Shown here one piece after another: positions 63,930-64,000 of a DNA stretch of 64,000 bases. Positions within the stretch are counted from its first letter, which is position 1, and the number at the start of each line of letters is the position of its first letter. Origin of the DNA: Arthrobacter sp. SLBN-112. Lineage in GTDB: Bacteria; Actinomycetota; Actinomycetes; Actinomycetales; Micrococcaceae. The translations under genes and the position numbers were made by a program. Location of the stretch: contig NZ_VFMU01000001.1 in NCBI RefSeq assembly GCF_006715225.1, positions 3,720,001 through 3,784,000 on the forward strand, given 5' to 3'. Under the pieces are notes generated by a model, which saw only the letters and a list, made by a program, of their open reading frames with translations, searched no databases and was not told the origin of the DNA.

Positions 63930-64000
63930 ATGTCCCGCGCTTTGATCATCGTGGACGTGCAGAACGATTTCTGCGAGGGCGGCTCGCTCGCCGTTCCCGG
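63930..64000 (+). CDS. pncA: Nicotinamidase (isochorismatase family), N-terminal fragment
   Basis: First 23 codons only; the gene runs off the right edge. ALIIVDVQNDFCEGGSL is the classic nicotinamidase N-terminus with catalytic Asp in DVQNDF. Shine-Dalgarno AAGGAG lies 5-6 nt upstream of the ATG. It converts nicotinamide to nicotinate for PncB just upstream, completing a salvage pair. Confidence 0.88.
   Translation, partial: MSRALIIVDVQNDFCEGGSLAVP

Overview
The window is about 64 kb of high-GC chromosomal DNA from an actinobacterium of the Micrococcaceae, most likely Arthrobacter or Pseudarthrobacter. The grounds are the base composition, protein character and several actinobacterial gene orders: serA-ilvC-ilvN-ilvB, nrtR-nadA-nadB-nadC-nadS, murI-(Rv1339-like MBL)-rph-rdgB, and clpS-DUF2017 divergent from pncB. 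Most genes are core metabolism or housekeeping. I see no insertion sequence, integrase, prophage, CRISPR array or replication origin. The genus is inference; no search was run.

Region 1 to 19 kb is almost all on the minus strand. It holds gltX (with the start of a HAD hydrolase after it), a FAH-family hydrolase, an MBL hydrolase, ilvE, leuB, metG, an FtsX/MacB-type ABC pair, serA, ilvC, ilvN, ilvB and ilvD. Together these cover nearly all of valine/isoleucine synthesis, one leucine step and the first serine step. ilvB is preceded by a 23-codon Val-rich leader peptide and an intrinsic terminator, a classic attenuation layout. The one plus-strand gene here (3405-3995) has a disrupted 5' end.

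Region 19 to 32.8 kb is mostly on the plus strand: a membrane-anchored sunset-domain protein, a PQQ-type sugar dehydrogenase lipoprotein, tRNA-Lys, a divergent marR/bcp pair, tRNA-Leu, a fasciclin lipoprotein, an oligopeptide-type binding lipoprotein, mqo, a large RND transporter, and a luciferase-like oxidoreductase with its own MarR regulator behind a palindromic operator. Region 32.8 to 36 kb holds a transglutaminase-like protein, an unknown lipoprotein, a DUF1684 protein and a GtrA protein.

Region 36 to 42 kb is the de novo NAD operon (nrtR, nadA, nadB, nadC, nadS; minus strand) with a candidate NrtR operator upstream. NAD salvage (pncB and the start of a nicotinamidase) closes the window at 62.6-64 kb. 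Between them lie an amino-acid permease, an alpha/beta hydrolase, a phosphoribosyltransferase, an MHS transporter divergent from an IclR regulator, an MFS exporter, sbcD-sbcC, an aquaporin, an ADP-ribosylglycohydrolase, DUF4395, an exonuclease-BRCT protein, a DedA protein, rdgB, rph, a cAMP-phosphodiesterase-like MBL protein, murI, DUF2017 and clpS.

A pattern runs through the whole window. Many genes have a TANNNT hexamer ending 6-7 nt before the start codon, which predicts leaderless transcripts. I found no clearly new multi-gene system. The most interesting signals are regulatory: the attenuator, the palindromic operators, a 27-bp perfect inverted repeat at 22014-22075, and the disrupted gene.
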